DNA of 64,000 bases from assembly GCF_031312535.1 (NCBI RefSeq), contig NZ_CP133594.1, forward strand, positions 1,054,001-1,118,000. Reading direction: 5' to 3'. The notes under the pieces were generated by a model. That model searched no databases. It was not told where the DNA came from and was given only the letters and a program-made list of their open reading frames with translations. Numbering within the stretch: position 1 is the first letter of the stretch; every line of letters begins with the position of its first letter. Position numbers and translations under genes: made by a program. The stretch comes from Methanolobus mangrovi (GTDB taxonomy: Archaea; Halobacteriota; Methanosarcinia; Methanosarcinales; Methanosarcinaceae). Positions 31,448-40,482 of this stretch are shown in pieces.

Positions 31448-32119
31448 TCAAATGTTGAACGCTGACTTTGATCGTCCAATTGCAATTCCACCTTTTACAT
31501 AACTCTTGAAAAATTGTATTCCTAATTCTGTTTCCCACATTCCAATAATTTGTTCTTCACCTGAACGGTCAATGTCATCTAGAATGATACAGTAATCATC
31601 CGAGAGTTTGCTATGAATACAGGGAATTGCAGGGTATCTGCTCAAAGCTAAATCATTCAAATATGCTGGTGGACCATCAACAATTATCAAATCTACAGGG
31701 GTTATTATTTTTGAACGCACTATATTTTCATCATACCATTTACAATTGTCCAAACAAAACTTTGACTTGCTAAGGGGAGCAAAATTTACTGAAACAGACT
31801 TGTTTAAATTGTTTTCCTTCAATAATTTTGTTATAATATGAACCCAATTCTCATCGTGTTCAAATGAATTCAGTCTTCCTCCGTGTTCTTTTAGTAATTT
31901 TGCTATATATATAGTGGAAATGCCACTGCCGAACTCAACTATTTCTTTCCTGCCATTTATTATAATTTCATTTAGTATAGTTGTCACCGCACTGGGTCTC
32001 ATTGAAGAACTGGACCAAGGTACATAATTATCAGTAAGTGGGGAAAGTATTTGCAATGAATATATGTCCTCTAATTTCTTACGATAATTAAAGGCTAAAC
32101 GCTTATGTATCTTATTCAA
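31448..32119 (-). CDS. Class I SAM-dependent methyltransferase-like protein
   Basis: The SAM-binding motif I appears as IVEFGSGISTIYIAKLL near residue 60, followed by an acidic FEHDENW (motif II) and a LIIVDGPPAY segment near 143 typical of the Rossmann methyltransferase core. A DDIDRSGEEQII stretch follows. In a glycan locus it could methylate a sugar hydroxyl. There is no membrane segment or signal peptide; the length of 223 is normal for such stand-alone enzymes. Substrate unknown, and some relatives with this pattern have not been tested. Confidence 0.72.
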   Translation of the reverse strand: MNKIHKRLAFNYRKKLEDIYSLQILSPLTDNYVPWSSSSMRPSAVTTILNEIIINGRKEIVEFGSGISTIYIAKLLKEHGGRLNSFEHDENWVHIITKLLKENNLNKSVSVNFAPLSKSKFCLDNCKWYDENIVRSKIITPVDLIIVDGPPAYLNDLALSRYPAIPCIHSKLSDDYCIILDDIDRSGEEQIIGMWETELGIQFFKSYVKGGIAIGRSKSAFNI

Positions 32120-32251
32120 TAGTAACGCCTCATTAGACTACTTTATGCATCATATCAGTTGAATATTAATTACATTCCTAAATATACATACTACATTTAC
32201 TCTGATTGCTAATAAAATTGTTGATTTTATTTCTGTTATATAATCGAGATC

Positions 32252-32289
32252 ATCAAATTAGCTCATAATTTCCCTCATTCTAATTTGAT
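32252..32289. repeat. Inverted repeat beside the transposase relic (candidate IS end)
   Basis: ATCAAATTAG and CTAATTTGAT are exact 10-base reverse complements around an 18-base loop containing CATAATTTCCCTC. It lies 13 bases beyond the 3' end of the broken transposase. CTAATTTGAT recurs near 33540 beyond the other end, and a related stretch occurs alone at 41234. These positions suggest element termini, though exact boundaries and target duplications are not clear. Confidence 0.45.
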
Positions 32290-32301
32290 AAGCATTTTTC
32301 C

Positions 32302-33333
32302 TCAAATATAATTCGCAAACGAATTTGGATTTCTAACATTATTCTGCAAATTGGCAAGCAACATCAACTGGTACACCACAAAGTTCAGCGTAACATACAG
32401 TTGTCTGCTTTCTTTTCTGATCAATCGGACATCAAATTTGAGAATGTGTTTCAAGTGTTTATGTAATCTTTCACAATTTTGTCTTGTATCTTTCTTCTTC
32501 TGTAATTCTGCATCATTCATACCCTGATTTCTCAGATACATACCCACTTGTTTTTCTCTTCCATGATTGTAAAGGAATTTCAATTTTCTGTTTAGTGGAA
32601 AGTGGGGATCTCCTCCATTTTTCCACATTTTGTTATCCAATGATCAATTCGTTTCATTTTTCCTTCTGCACTGACAATAGCATCAGAAGGAAGCGATATT
32701 GTAGGATTTACATTCAAATAATTCCATATATCTGCATAATTAGTAAATGAATCATAAGCACCATCTAACGCATATGAATCAACTTCAATATTCAAATCTT
32801 TCAAGAATTCGATATGCGATTTTATTAGAGAGGAATCATGGGCTAATCCCTTTGTGTATGTCATATACAAAGGATAAGTTCCAATCAATGTGATGTGTGC
32901 TTTATCCTTTTTACATCCATAATGTGGATTCATAATGTGGATTATAATCGCTGTGTCTATCGTATCTTGAAGCTTCAAAAGGTGTAGAATCTGTATTCAG
33001 ATTTCTAAATTGTGTGAGCTTCAATATCCTTCCTGCTATTTTTTCCATAATTTTCTGGAATCCATCCTCCCCTAATCCGTATTTCACAAAATGGTGAAGT
33101 GTTGCACCTGTTGGTAACGAAATATTTCCATCTGCATCAACAAAACGAAGAAGCAGAGCTTCTTCATCGGTGAGTGATGAGATGGTTTTGTCAAACGAAA
33201 GTTTTCTGAAACATTTTACAATGGTGAGTTTTATCATAGAAGAAATACGATACTTAAAATGCCAGTCTTTATTGGAATAATGGTTATTTTCAACATGCTG
33301 TGCGATGTCTTCAATGTTAAGAAAATGTAACAA
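32302..33333 (-). pseudogene. Frameshifted IS transposase (IS4/IS5 superfamily-like)
   Basis: One transposase is spread over three frames, read from 33333 downwards. The N-terminal part (KYRISSMIKLTIVKCFRKLSF, DEEALLLRFVDADGNISLP, NTDSTPFEASRYD) ends where an exact 13-base tandem duplication (32918-32943) shifts the frame. The middle part (YGCKKDKAHITLIG, SYALDGAYDSF) carries the second acidic region. A further one-base shift near 32640 leads to the C-terminal part (NGGDPHFPLNRKLKFL, RKESRQLYVTLNFVVYQLM). Removing 13 bases and correcting one base would restore a single protein of about 340 residues. It is inactive as it stands. Confidence 0.8.
32918..32943. repeat. Exact 13-bp tandem duplication in transposase
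   Basis: The unit CATAATGTGGATT occurs twice in direct succession. Because 13 is not a multiple of three, the second copy breaks the transposase frame. With one copy the frame reads through from DRHSDYNPHY to GCKKDKAH. Confidence 0.85.
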
Positions 33334-33375
33334 TCAGCAAACTAGCACATTTTCCTTATCGCAATCGTTTCGAAT

Positions 33376-33396
33376 GGAGTCCTCGAAGAGGACTCC
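33376..33396. repeat. Perfect 9-bp hairpin GGAGTCCTC-GAA-GAGGACTCC
   Basis: Two nine-base arms are exact reverse complements with a three-base loop, 43 bases upstream of the transposase relic's first codon. It is unusually GC-rich for its surroundings and could be part of an IS end, a transcription barrier against read-in, or a folded RNA. Confidence 0.6.
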
Positions 33397-33627
33397 CTTA
33401 TACACAGTATAAATATCCTCCATGAGACTGCCCTAATTTAGGCTATATAAATATATTGGCAGAGCAGATAGCTTTTTTTGGGGGGGGAGGGGAAGCCGAA
33501 TCTTATGGAAAAAAGAGGTAACTTTTTAAATCAAAATTCTAATTTGATGGACTCATAATCATTGATCAGAAAATAAAATAGGGTATTTTGCCTCAATATG
33601 AGTCAATGTAATCAAGTATAGCCAAAA

Positions 33628-33780
33628 AGAAAATATGGAGAAGAAATTTGGGCAAAGAAATACTGGAATCAACTAAAAGAAGTTAAATTCAAACTATTAG
33701 TGCATAACCTTGATAGGCATGTCAAGGTTGCACTTATTGTTCATATGAGGATTCTACAGAGCCTTAATAGCTTCAAATAA
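33628..33780 (+). mobile_element. Transposase C-terminal fragment, copy 2 of the 28.4 kb family
   Basis: An open 50-codon piece reads [32 protein letters not shown] and VHMRILQSL before a stop at 33780, nearly identical in sequence to the end of the relic at 28689-28815. Everything upstream of it is missing. It is a truncated end of the same IS family, left beside the Wzt-like gene. Confidence 0.8.
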
Positions 33781-33809
33781 TATGGAAATTGTTTTCTATA
33801 AAATCGATA

Positions 33810-35111
33810 TTAGAGATTTTCACATGGATTTTCCATATACCCACCTATCTTTTTTATCGACCAGTTTAGAAGTGGCCTAATAACTCCACGCCTTGGTTCT
33901 GGATTATGTGTGCCTACTCCATTTAATGCTTCGATTTCAAGTTTTAAGATGTTATCTTCTGCAAAATGAACTTTTTTCATAGGAATTGTTGAAGAAATTC
34001 TTACATAATAAAACCCATTGTTCAATAAATTTCCAGGAATGAAACACTGCGTAATATAGATTCCTTCTGATTCTTTATTTGAGGAATCTAAGAAGTCAAT
34101 ATCATTAGAAGTGAAAACACAGGTTCCATCATCTGCAAATAACGTAACTCCAATTTTTGTTGTCGTAGCCTTTTTTAATAAAACATATTTAATTTCAATA
34201 ACAAATGAACTGGATATATCAGTGCATGAAATTATTTTATCAAACTCATTTTTTATAGCTACATGGATTAATTTTATAGTGTCGTCGCCTGGACTATTGT
34301 TTAGACAATCCCAAACTTTAAACCCTTCGCCTTCATTCCCCTCATTTATATATTTTGTAACGATATCATGTGTATCCCCTATTTGTCTAATTAATCCCGA
34401 TTGTAGCCATATTGCTTTGCTGCAAAGGTTATTTACAGCCCCCATGTTGTGACTTACAAATAGCACGGTTCTCCCACCCTCAGCTACCTCTTCCATTTTA
34501 CCCAGACACTTCTTCTGAAACGCTGCATCTCCAACGGCAAGTACTTCATCGACAATGAGTATCTCAGGATCTAGATGAGCTGCCACAGAGAAACCAAGAC
34601 GCACATTCATGCCACTGGAATAGCGCTTAACAGGGGTATCTAGAAATTTCTCAACGCCTGAAAACTTGACAATCTCATCAAACTTTTCATCAATTTCCTT
34701 CTTTTTCATACCAAGAATGGAACCATTAAAATAAATATTTTCTCTGCCCGTAAGTTCAGGATGAAAACCAGTACCTACTTCAAGAAGACTTCCTACACGA
34801 CCTCGCATCTTTATCTCACCTTCTGTAGGGTAGGTAATCCGCGAAAGAACCTTGAGGAGAGTACTCTTGCCAGCACCATTCCTACCAATAATACCAACAA
34901 CGTCTCCCCTTTCAACTTCGAAATTTACATCCTTGAGAGCCCAGAAAGCATTATTTGTTCGGAAACTGTTCTTTAACGTCATTAATGGATGTCTCACTGC
35001 ACAGGTTAAACTGTCTGAAAGCGTCTTGTATGTCTTGTCCATTCCAATAGAATACTGCTTAGAAAGGCCTTTAACCTCTATTATGGGTTCTTTTTTGCTT
35101 GACGCTACCAT
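33810..35111 (-). CDS. ABC transporter ATP-binding protein for polysaccharide export (Wzt-like)
   Basis: This is the cytosolic ATPase of an O-antigen/teichoic-acid-type exporter. It has Walker A GRNGAGKST near residue 75, signature YSSGMNVRLGF, Walker B PEILIVDEVLAVGD, and the switch SHNM. The extra 170 residues at the C-terminus form a Wzt_C-type beta-sandwich like those that recognise the end of the glycan before export. The 433-residue length suits such two-domain proteins. It lies directly after the permease gene with no gap (start codon adjacent to the permease stop), so the pair forms an operon. Confidence 0.93.
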   Translation of the reverse strand: MVASSKKEPIIEVKGLSKQYSIGMDKTYKTLSDSLTCAVRHPLMTLKNSFRTNNAFWALKDVNFEVERGDVVGIIGRNGAGKSTLLKVLSRITYPTEGEIKMRGRVGSLLEVGTGFHPELTGRENIYFNGSILGMKKKEIDEKFDEIVKFSGVEKFLDTPVKRYSSGMNVRLGFSVAAHLDPEILIVDEVLAVGDAAFQKKCLGKMEEVAEGGRTVLFVSHNMGAVNNLCSKAIWLQSGLIRQIGDTHDIVTKYINEGNEGEGFKVWDCLNNSPGDDTIKLIHVAIKNEFDKIISCTDISSSFVIEIKYVLLKKATTTKIGVTLFADDGTCVFTSNDIDFLDSSNKESEGIYITQCFIPGNLLNNGFYYVRISSTIPMKKVHFAEDNILKLEIEALNGVGTHNPEPRRGVIRPLLNWSIKKIGGYMENPCENL

Positions 35112-35948
35112 TTAAATCAAATCCGCAAAGTATTTTTCTGTACGTTTGAGATAGAGTATACCACTCACAAAAATAATGATTGTTAACACAGTTGAAATTG
35201 CAAGTCCAACAAAATCTACAGGAACATGACCAAGCAGGCATGCCCTATGAGCATTTATTAATCCTGTCATAGGGTTCAAGTAAAGTAACCATTGGAATTT
35301 CTCACCTACTACATCAACAGGGTAAATAACTGGTGATAAAAATAAAAGCATCTGGATGAAAAATGAGAGTATGAACTTTACATCCCTATATTTAATGCAA
35401 ATAGATGAAAGCCAGTACCCCATTCCTGATGAAAGTAGAATTGTAATTAATACTATGAAAGGTAACAGGATTATTTTACTATTCGGAACAATTTGGTAGT
35501 ATAGCATCATCAGTGCAATGATACTTGTAGCAATCACATAGTCAACAAGCGATGCAAGAACAGGAGCGGTTGGTATAAATATTCGTGGTATGTAGACCTT
35601 TGAGAGAAGACCACCACTACCAACAAGACTAAGGCTTGAAGCAGATAGTGAAGTTGAAAAATAAGTCCAGAGAATAAGACCGGAATACGAGAATAATGGA
35701 TAAGGAATTCCTTCAGACGGCATCTGCGCTAGCCCACCAAAGATCAGCGTAAAAACAATCATCGAAAAAAGAGGTTGTAGAACTGCCCATGATGCACCCA
35801 TGATAGTCTGTTTATACTTTATCTTAATTTCCCTTAAAGCAAGGAAGAATAAAAGCTCTCTGTACTCTACCAGTTCCTTCCAGTTCAGATCCAAAAACCC
35901 GTATTTTGGGCGGATTACAAGTTCGTAATTAGTTGTAGTTTCAGTCAT
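35112..35948 (-). CDS. ABC-2 type polysaccharide export permease (Wzm-like)
   Basis: This integral membrane protein of about six helices is the partner of the ATPase encoded next. After a short cytosolic N-terminus it shows the family stretch LFFLALREIKIKYKQTIMGASWAVLQPLFSM-like region (near 30-65), and later helices with YLNPMTGLINAHR near 240, conserved in TagG/Wzm permeases. The frame extends to a GTG at 35957, but the ATG at 35948 fits the family N-terminus better (278 residues). The pair would export a lipid-linked glycan across the membrane. Confidence 0.92.
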   Translation of the reverse strand: MTETTTNYELVIRPKYGFLDLNWKELVEYRELLFFLALREIKIKYKQTIMGASWAVLQPLFSMIVFTLIFGGLAQMPSEGIPYPLFSYSGLILWTYFSTSLSASSLSLVGSGGLLSKVYIPRIFIPTAPVLASLVDYVIATSIIALMMLYYQIVPNSKIILLPFIVLITILLSSGMGYWLSSICIKYRDVKFILSFFIQMLLFLSPVIYPVDVVGEKFQWLLYLNPMTGLINAHRACLLGHVPVDFVGLAISTVLTIIIFVSGILYLKRTEKYFADLI

Positions 35949-36079
35949 GGTAAACACATTTATACTTCCCCGTAGACAGTTTAGTATTCACTTATAATAT
36001 TCCACGATAAATATATTCCTATATTATATATAAATATCTAATTATATGTAGGCATAATCACACAGAAATGTATAAAAAG

Positions 36080-36691
36080 CTACCAATTAAATAGTCTAGC
36101 AACTTCAAATGCTTCAGCGTAGTCAACACCAATGACACTGCCTCTACTCCTAGCTAAACCCATTATCGAAAGTTTTTCCATATAACTTTTTTCTTTTTGT
36201 GATGAAAATACTTCAATGCACTTTAGTTTTTGTTCAAATACACCCGTAATATCCTTATAAGCTGTCGGTCTGAACTCTATAGTTGTTGAAGGAGACTCGT
36301 AGAAAAAAACACTATTTTTCATCTGCCTTGATGCAGAAAGAGCAGACAATGACATTGCAGCATGATCTTGGTGATAATCTTTAGGAGAATGTACATAAAT
36401 TATGTCTGGATTTAATTGATTGACATATTGATCTAATAAGCTTACAGTAATTCCGTCGTGTTTAATCATTGTATCTGGCAAATTCAAAAAATAAACATCC
36501 TTAACACCAATAATATCCATTGATTCCAAAGCTTCTTTCTGTCTAACAGCTTCATTTCCACTTTTTCCACCATTTGAACCTATGAGACAAAAAACACTAT
36601 CGTTCTCTTGAGCATGAGAACAAAGAGCACCACCACAACCTAACTCAATATCATCAGGATGAGCACCAATAGCCAATATGTTTTTTTTCAT
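36080..36691 (-). CDS. PIG-L/LmbE family deacetylase
   Basis: This zinc-dependent N-deacetylase family acts on GlcNAc-containing small molecules or lipids. The metal-binding GAHPDDIELGCGG motif is at residue 8 and the second metal-site histidines are in HSPKDYHQDHAAM near residue 100. The length of 203 is typical. In this island it probably removes an acetyl group from an amino sugar on a glycan precursor. It is transcribed apart from the ABC exporter genes (120-base gap) but on the same strand. Confidence 0.88.
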   Translation of the reverse strand: MKKNILAIGAHPDDIELGCGGALCSHAQENDSVFCLIGSNGGKSGNEAVRQKEALESMDIIGVKDVYFLNLPDTMIKHDGITVSLLDQYVNQLNPDIIYVHSPKDYHQDHAAMSLSALSASRQMKNSVFFYESPSTTIEFRPTAYKDITGVFEQKLKCIEVFSSQKEKSYMEKLSIMGLARSRGSVIGVDYAEAFEVARLFNW

Positions 36692-37304
36692 TCAATACCA
36701 CCTATAAATTCAAAAGAGCACATCAGTAAATTACTCTGTTTAGAGTGAGTAAAGTGAAAATACATTATAAATATGATGGTGTAATAAATCCTTAATATTC
36801 ACAAATATAAGGTTTATTACATTCAATTTACTTCGAACAGATAGATATTGATTTCATTTTTATTTTATAATAGTCTTATTTTTATTTTATAATCGTCTTA
36901 TTTTAATTATAAATATAGGCTAAAAATACCTACCAATATTATTTTATTGTTTAAATGATAATCTCTACAGAGATGGACTTTGATATCCGAAAAAGACTAG
37001 ACAGTAGAATACTCCAATCTCTATTCACTTTTGTAGTGGCATAAATTACTGATTCTTACATAAGTAAAAAATAAATAGTAAACAATATAATTATTTAGAA
37101 TATTTATGAAGAAAACTTTATACCATGAAATACTACTGTTATCGAAGCTAATTTTATATTATCCATCAATTCCAAACAAAAATAAGAACACTTTTATTAC
37201 TGTTGACTCCCCAAATAAGAAGATGAAATCCTGAAAACATAATAACTATCCTGAAATGAGTCCTAGTTGTAGAATCAAACCATATCAATACTGGTTGTAC
37301 TTTT
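36692..37304. other. 613-base AT-rich divergent gap with tandem repeat
   Basis: This region separates the divergent deacetylase and flippase genes. It contains two 22-base tandem copies (36855-36898, TTTTTATTTTATAATxGTCTTA, differing at one base) and a third, weaker partial copy. A short frame at 36955 gives MIISTEMDFDIRKRLDSRIL before stopping after 29 codons, perhaps the start of a lost transposase. No intact gene or RNA is supported. Confidence 0.5.
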
Positions 37305-38708
37305 ATGAAAACTGCGTACCATATAGCAAAAAATACATTTTTTATTGTATTCAGCAATGTTACAACTAAAATAATCGCCATTATAATAACAATTTACTTA
37401 GCACGATACCTAGGAGCTTCTGATTTTGGAAAATATACGTTTGTGATAACATACTTGATGATGTTTGGATTTATAGCAGGATTTGGTCTTGATCCAGTTG
37501 TAATAAAAAATATTGCAAAAAACACAACTACTGCTGAAAAAATGATGAGCAATTCTATATTAATTCGAATTCTCACTTCATCAGCATCAATTTTTCTGGC
37601 TGTTGCAGGAATACATATCTTGAATTATCCACCGGATACAATATACTATGTACAACTATTGTCTGGCATCCTCTTATTCCAAGGAATTAGTTATTTAATT
37701 GAATCTTTTTTTCAATCCCAATTGAAAATGCAATTTTCAGCAATTTCACAAATTTGTTCAAAACTTGTTCTTGGAATACTAATATATTATGCTGTTCAAA
37801 ACAAATGGGGATTAAGTGATATATTTTTAGCATATGTTTTTTCAGAGATGCTTAGAACATTTATATCATTCATTTACTCAAAAAGAATGTTACATTATAA
37901 GCTGCAATTTGAACCAAGATATTGCATGAATCTAATAAAGCAGTCATTACCTTTCGTATTTGGATATGGATTATTAGTTGTATTCAACCGTTTTGATATC
38001 CTAATGTTATCTATAATGAAAGAAGATATAGCTGTTGGTTTTTATTCTGCAGCTTTTAAGCTGACAGAATCAGTTCTATTTATACCTAGTGCATTATCTG
38101 CTACATTAATGCCCATAATGGCAAAACAATTCGATACGAACATTGAAAAATTGAAATGCACATATAAGATAGGAACAAAATATATATTTATGATTATTTT
38201 TCCGTTAATAGTTGGTGGCACCATACTAGGAGAAAAAATAATCATATATATATATACAGAAAACTTCAGCAATTCGATTTTTGTGTTTCAATTATTAACT
38301 TTAACTATCATTTTTAATTCATTAAATTCCATCCAGACTTCAATAATAGTTTCCGTAAATAAACAACAATTAAACAACTTGTCAATATCTATATGTATTA
38401 TTTTAAATATAATGCTAAATTTGATATTTATACCCAAATACAGCTATGTCGGAGCTGGTATTGCAACATTTGTATCTGCAATTGTTCTATATTTGTTTGG
38501 TTTTTATTTTATATATAAGATGCTTGACATACAACCTCTAAACTTTGAAATTATTAAACTGGTATTATCATCAATTTTTATGGCAATTATATTAATTAGT
38601 ACTAATTTAAGTTTGATAGGTGAAATATTAATGGGATTTACTATATATATGATAACTATAGTACTAACAAAGTGTATTAGTATGGATGACTATCGTATTT
38701 TAAAATAA
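37305..38708 (+). CDS. Wzx-like lipid-linked glycan flippase
   Basis: The 467-residue polytopic protein has about 12-14 hydrophobic segments with the polysaccharide-biosynthesis/MATE-like fold. It begins KNTFFIVFSNVTTKIIAIIITIYLARYLGASDFGKY, a typical Wzx N-terminus with ARYLGxxxFG, and shows another family feature in LPFVFGYGLLVVFNRFDILMLS near residue 210. The expected role is flipping lipid-linked oligosaccharides across the membrane. With the Wzm/Wzt pair, the island thus encodes two export routes, which implies at least two glycans or a past replacement. Confidence 0.9.
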   Translation: MKTAYHIAKNTFFIVFSNVTTKIIAIIITIYLARYLGASDFGKYTFVITYLMMFGFIAGFGLDPVVIKNIAKNTTTAEKMMSNSILIRILTSSASIFLAVAGIHILNYPPDTIYYVQLLSGILLFQGISYLIESFFQSQLKMQFSAISQICSKLVLGILIYYAVQNKWGLSDIFLAYVFSEMLRTFISFIYSKRMLHYKLQFEPRYCMNLIKQSLPFVFGYGLLVVFNRFDILMLSIMKEDIAVGFYSAAFKLTESVLFIPSALSATLMPIMAKQFDTNIEKLKCTYKIGTKYIFMIIFPLIVGGTILGEKIIIYIYTENFSNSIFVFQLLTLTIIFNSLNSIQTSIIVSVNKQQLNNLSISICIILNIMLNLIFIPKYSYVGAGIATFVSAIVLYLFGFYFIYKMLDIQPLNFEIIKLVLSSIFMAIILISTNLSLIGEILMGFTIYMITIVLTKCISMDDYRILK

Positions 38709-39289
38709 CAGTACCATAAAAACAATATTGTTGCGCAAAAAGTGCCTCTATTTGCTAACTCCCGTACTTTCCCTACATAGAAGATATTTCAAAACATATG
38801 GAATGTGAATTTTATAGCGACAAAAGTATTCTCCGCAGAAAAACCCTCAAAATGAAAATCATTCAAACAAAATGACATATTTTTTCAATATGTTACTGTA
38901 TATTTTCAATTAGTATTGACTTAGAATCACTATATCAGTGAGAGATGCTGTCAAATAAAATATTTATAATTGTATACATAAAGGTGTGAGTTTTCAGATG
39001 AATCTAGCATTGTATCAACAATCTTAAGCACCTATAAAGCAAAGTACCAGCATCTTGCTGTCGGTAGCAAATGATACCGGAGCTTTTTTATTGACATATT
39101 AAAATAAAAATATAGTCTATTTTTTACGAAGCTAAGAGAACCACAAATTTTATCATCTTTTAATTAAGTACATGCATAATAAGCTGTTACCTCTAGCAAA
39201 TAACATGTATTGGCTAATCAATTTAAAAAATGATAACATGAATTATTTGTTAAAACTGTGCATAAAAAAGTAGATAGAAAGGTGGATTG
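38709..39289. other. 580-base AT-rich gap with possible small RNA
   Basis: No intact gene is seen. Around 38962-38969 a TATA-like TTTATAAT is followed by AAGGTGTGAG and a 9-codon frame starting at 38998 (MNLALYQQS). One stop later the same frame stays open for 24 more codons, ending at 39104. The stretch 39037-39090 can fold locally (CAGCA-TCT-TGCTG) and ends in AGCTTTTTT, so an RNA with a T-run end is possible. The first 200 bases hold no recognisable signal beyond AT-rich sequence. Confidence 0.35.
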
Positions 39290-40282
39290 ATGGACGTTTC
39301 AATTATCGTGCCAACTTTTAATAGAAAAGATTCATTAAAAAAGACATTGCAATCTTTAATTAATCAAAAATATCCACATGACAAGTATGAGATTATTGTT
39401 TGTGATGACGGTTCCACCGATGATTCAGCAGATATGATTCATGACATTTCAACACGTTCGGATGTAGAGATCAAGTATATCACCCAAAAAAATAGTGGGC
39501 CTGCTGTTGCAAGAAATCTTGGAATTCCTTTATCAAAAGGAAAAGTAATTGGATTTATAGATGATGATTGTGTCGCAGTTCCTTGTTGGTTATATGCAGC
39601 TGTGAAGCAATTTGAGAACAAAAATATTGGTGGTGTACAAGGACCAACTTTACAGGCAAGCAAAATACCGCTTCGAAAAAAATTGTTTCATTATGCCAGG
39701 ACTTCAAATGTCACAGAACAAAACTATTTTTATGCATCGTGTAATATTTTTTACCGAAAAGATATACTTGATAAACTAGGTGGTTTTGACAGTAGCTTCC
39801 CAGTACCGTGTTGGGGAGAAGATACAGATTTAGGTAATAGGGTTCTGCTAGATGGTAATATCATTGTTTTTGATAATCAGGTGAAAGTTTATCATGATAT
39901 TCAATATATTCCATTTTTATCTTATCTAAAAAGTCTTAAAAAATATACATCCAGAGCATTACTTTTTAAAAAATATCCATTCATGCGAAAAAGGTCAATC
40001 CTTGGTTTTATTGGAATCAGATCTCATGTCTATCCTTTTTTTATCCTTTTTACTCTACTAGCATATTCTTTAAGCAAATTAATTGGTTTAAATGATTTTT
40101 ATTTTTATGCGACAGGGTTTTTTACTTTGGTATTATATCTTTGGGGAAGAATAATAACTGATTTGAACTATAAATTATATCCCCTGAGAATTATGTCATC
40201 CCCACGTTATTTTTTGATTGATTTAATTGGTTTATATTACACACTTAAAGGTGATATCAAGTACAAAACACTCTTATTATAA
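39290..40282 (+). CDS. Family 2 glycosyltransferase, paralogue of the 27.4 kb enzyme
   Basis: This GT-A enzyme begins DVSIIVPTFNRKDSL, with the donor-binding CDDGSTDDS, the metal-binding DDDCVAVP near residue 95, and an acceptor-site CWGEDTDLGNRVL near 182. Two hydrophobic segments occupy about 250-295, followed by a basic tail ending in GDIKYK. ATG 39290 has AAGGTGG four bases upstream, so it is preferred over the TTG three bases earlier. It shares end-to-end layout with the protein at 27401, suggesting duplication within the island. Sugar specificity unknown. Confidence 0.9.
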   Translation: MDVSIIVPTFNRKDSLKKTLQSLINQKYPHDKYEIIVCDDGSTDDSADMIHDISTRSDVEIKYITQKNSGPAVARNLGIPLSKGKVIGFIDDDCVAVPCWLYAAVKQFENKNIGGVQGPTLQASKIPLRKKLFHYARTSNVTEQNYFYASCNIFYRKDILDKLGGFDSSFPVPCWGEDTDLGNRVLLDGNIIVFDNQVKVYHDIQYIPFLSYLKSLKKYTSRALLFKKYPFMRKRSILGFIGIRSHVYPFFILFTLLAYSLSKLIGLNDFYFYATGFFTLVLYLWGRIITDLNYKLYPLRIMSSPRYFLIDLIGLYYTLKGDIKYKTLLL

Positions 40283-40403
40283 TTACTACACATCGACCAT
40301 AGAAAACCCATCTAAATCAACACAATCTAGATTTAGTAAATAAATTTTATCAATGTAATGCAGTACATTTCAACTAACTATTTATTATTAGTCTACAGAA
40401 CAT

Positions 40404-40424
40404 TGATGATTTCTACAGAGCCAT
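40404..40424. repeat. Short IS-end relic
   Basis: GATGATTTCTACAGAGCC resembles the terminal sequence next to both transposase fragments (ATGAGGATTCTACAGAGCC at 33744 and ATGAGGATTTCTACAAAGCC near 28800). It is probably a stray end left by the same element family. Confidence 0.4.
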
Positions 40425-40482
40425 AATAATATGTAGCTCTACGCAATTATAATTTTTATTTAAATTATATTTTTAAATATAT

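Noticed and set aside
36955-37041. 29-codon frame MIISTEMDFDIRKRL
   Set aside because: Too short and without a ribosome site; no continuation in other frames, so not called as a gene.
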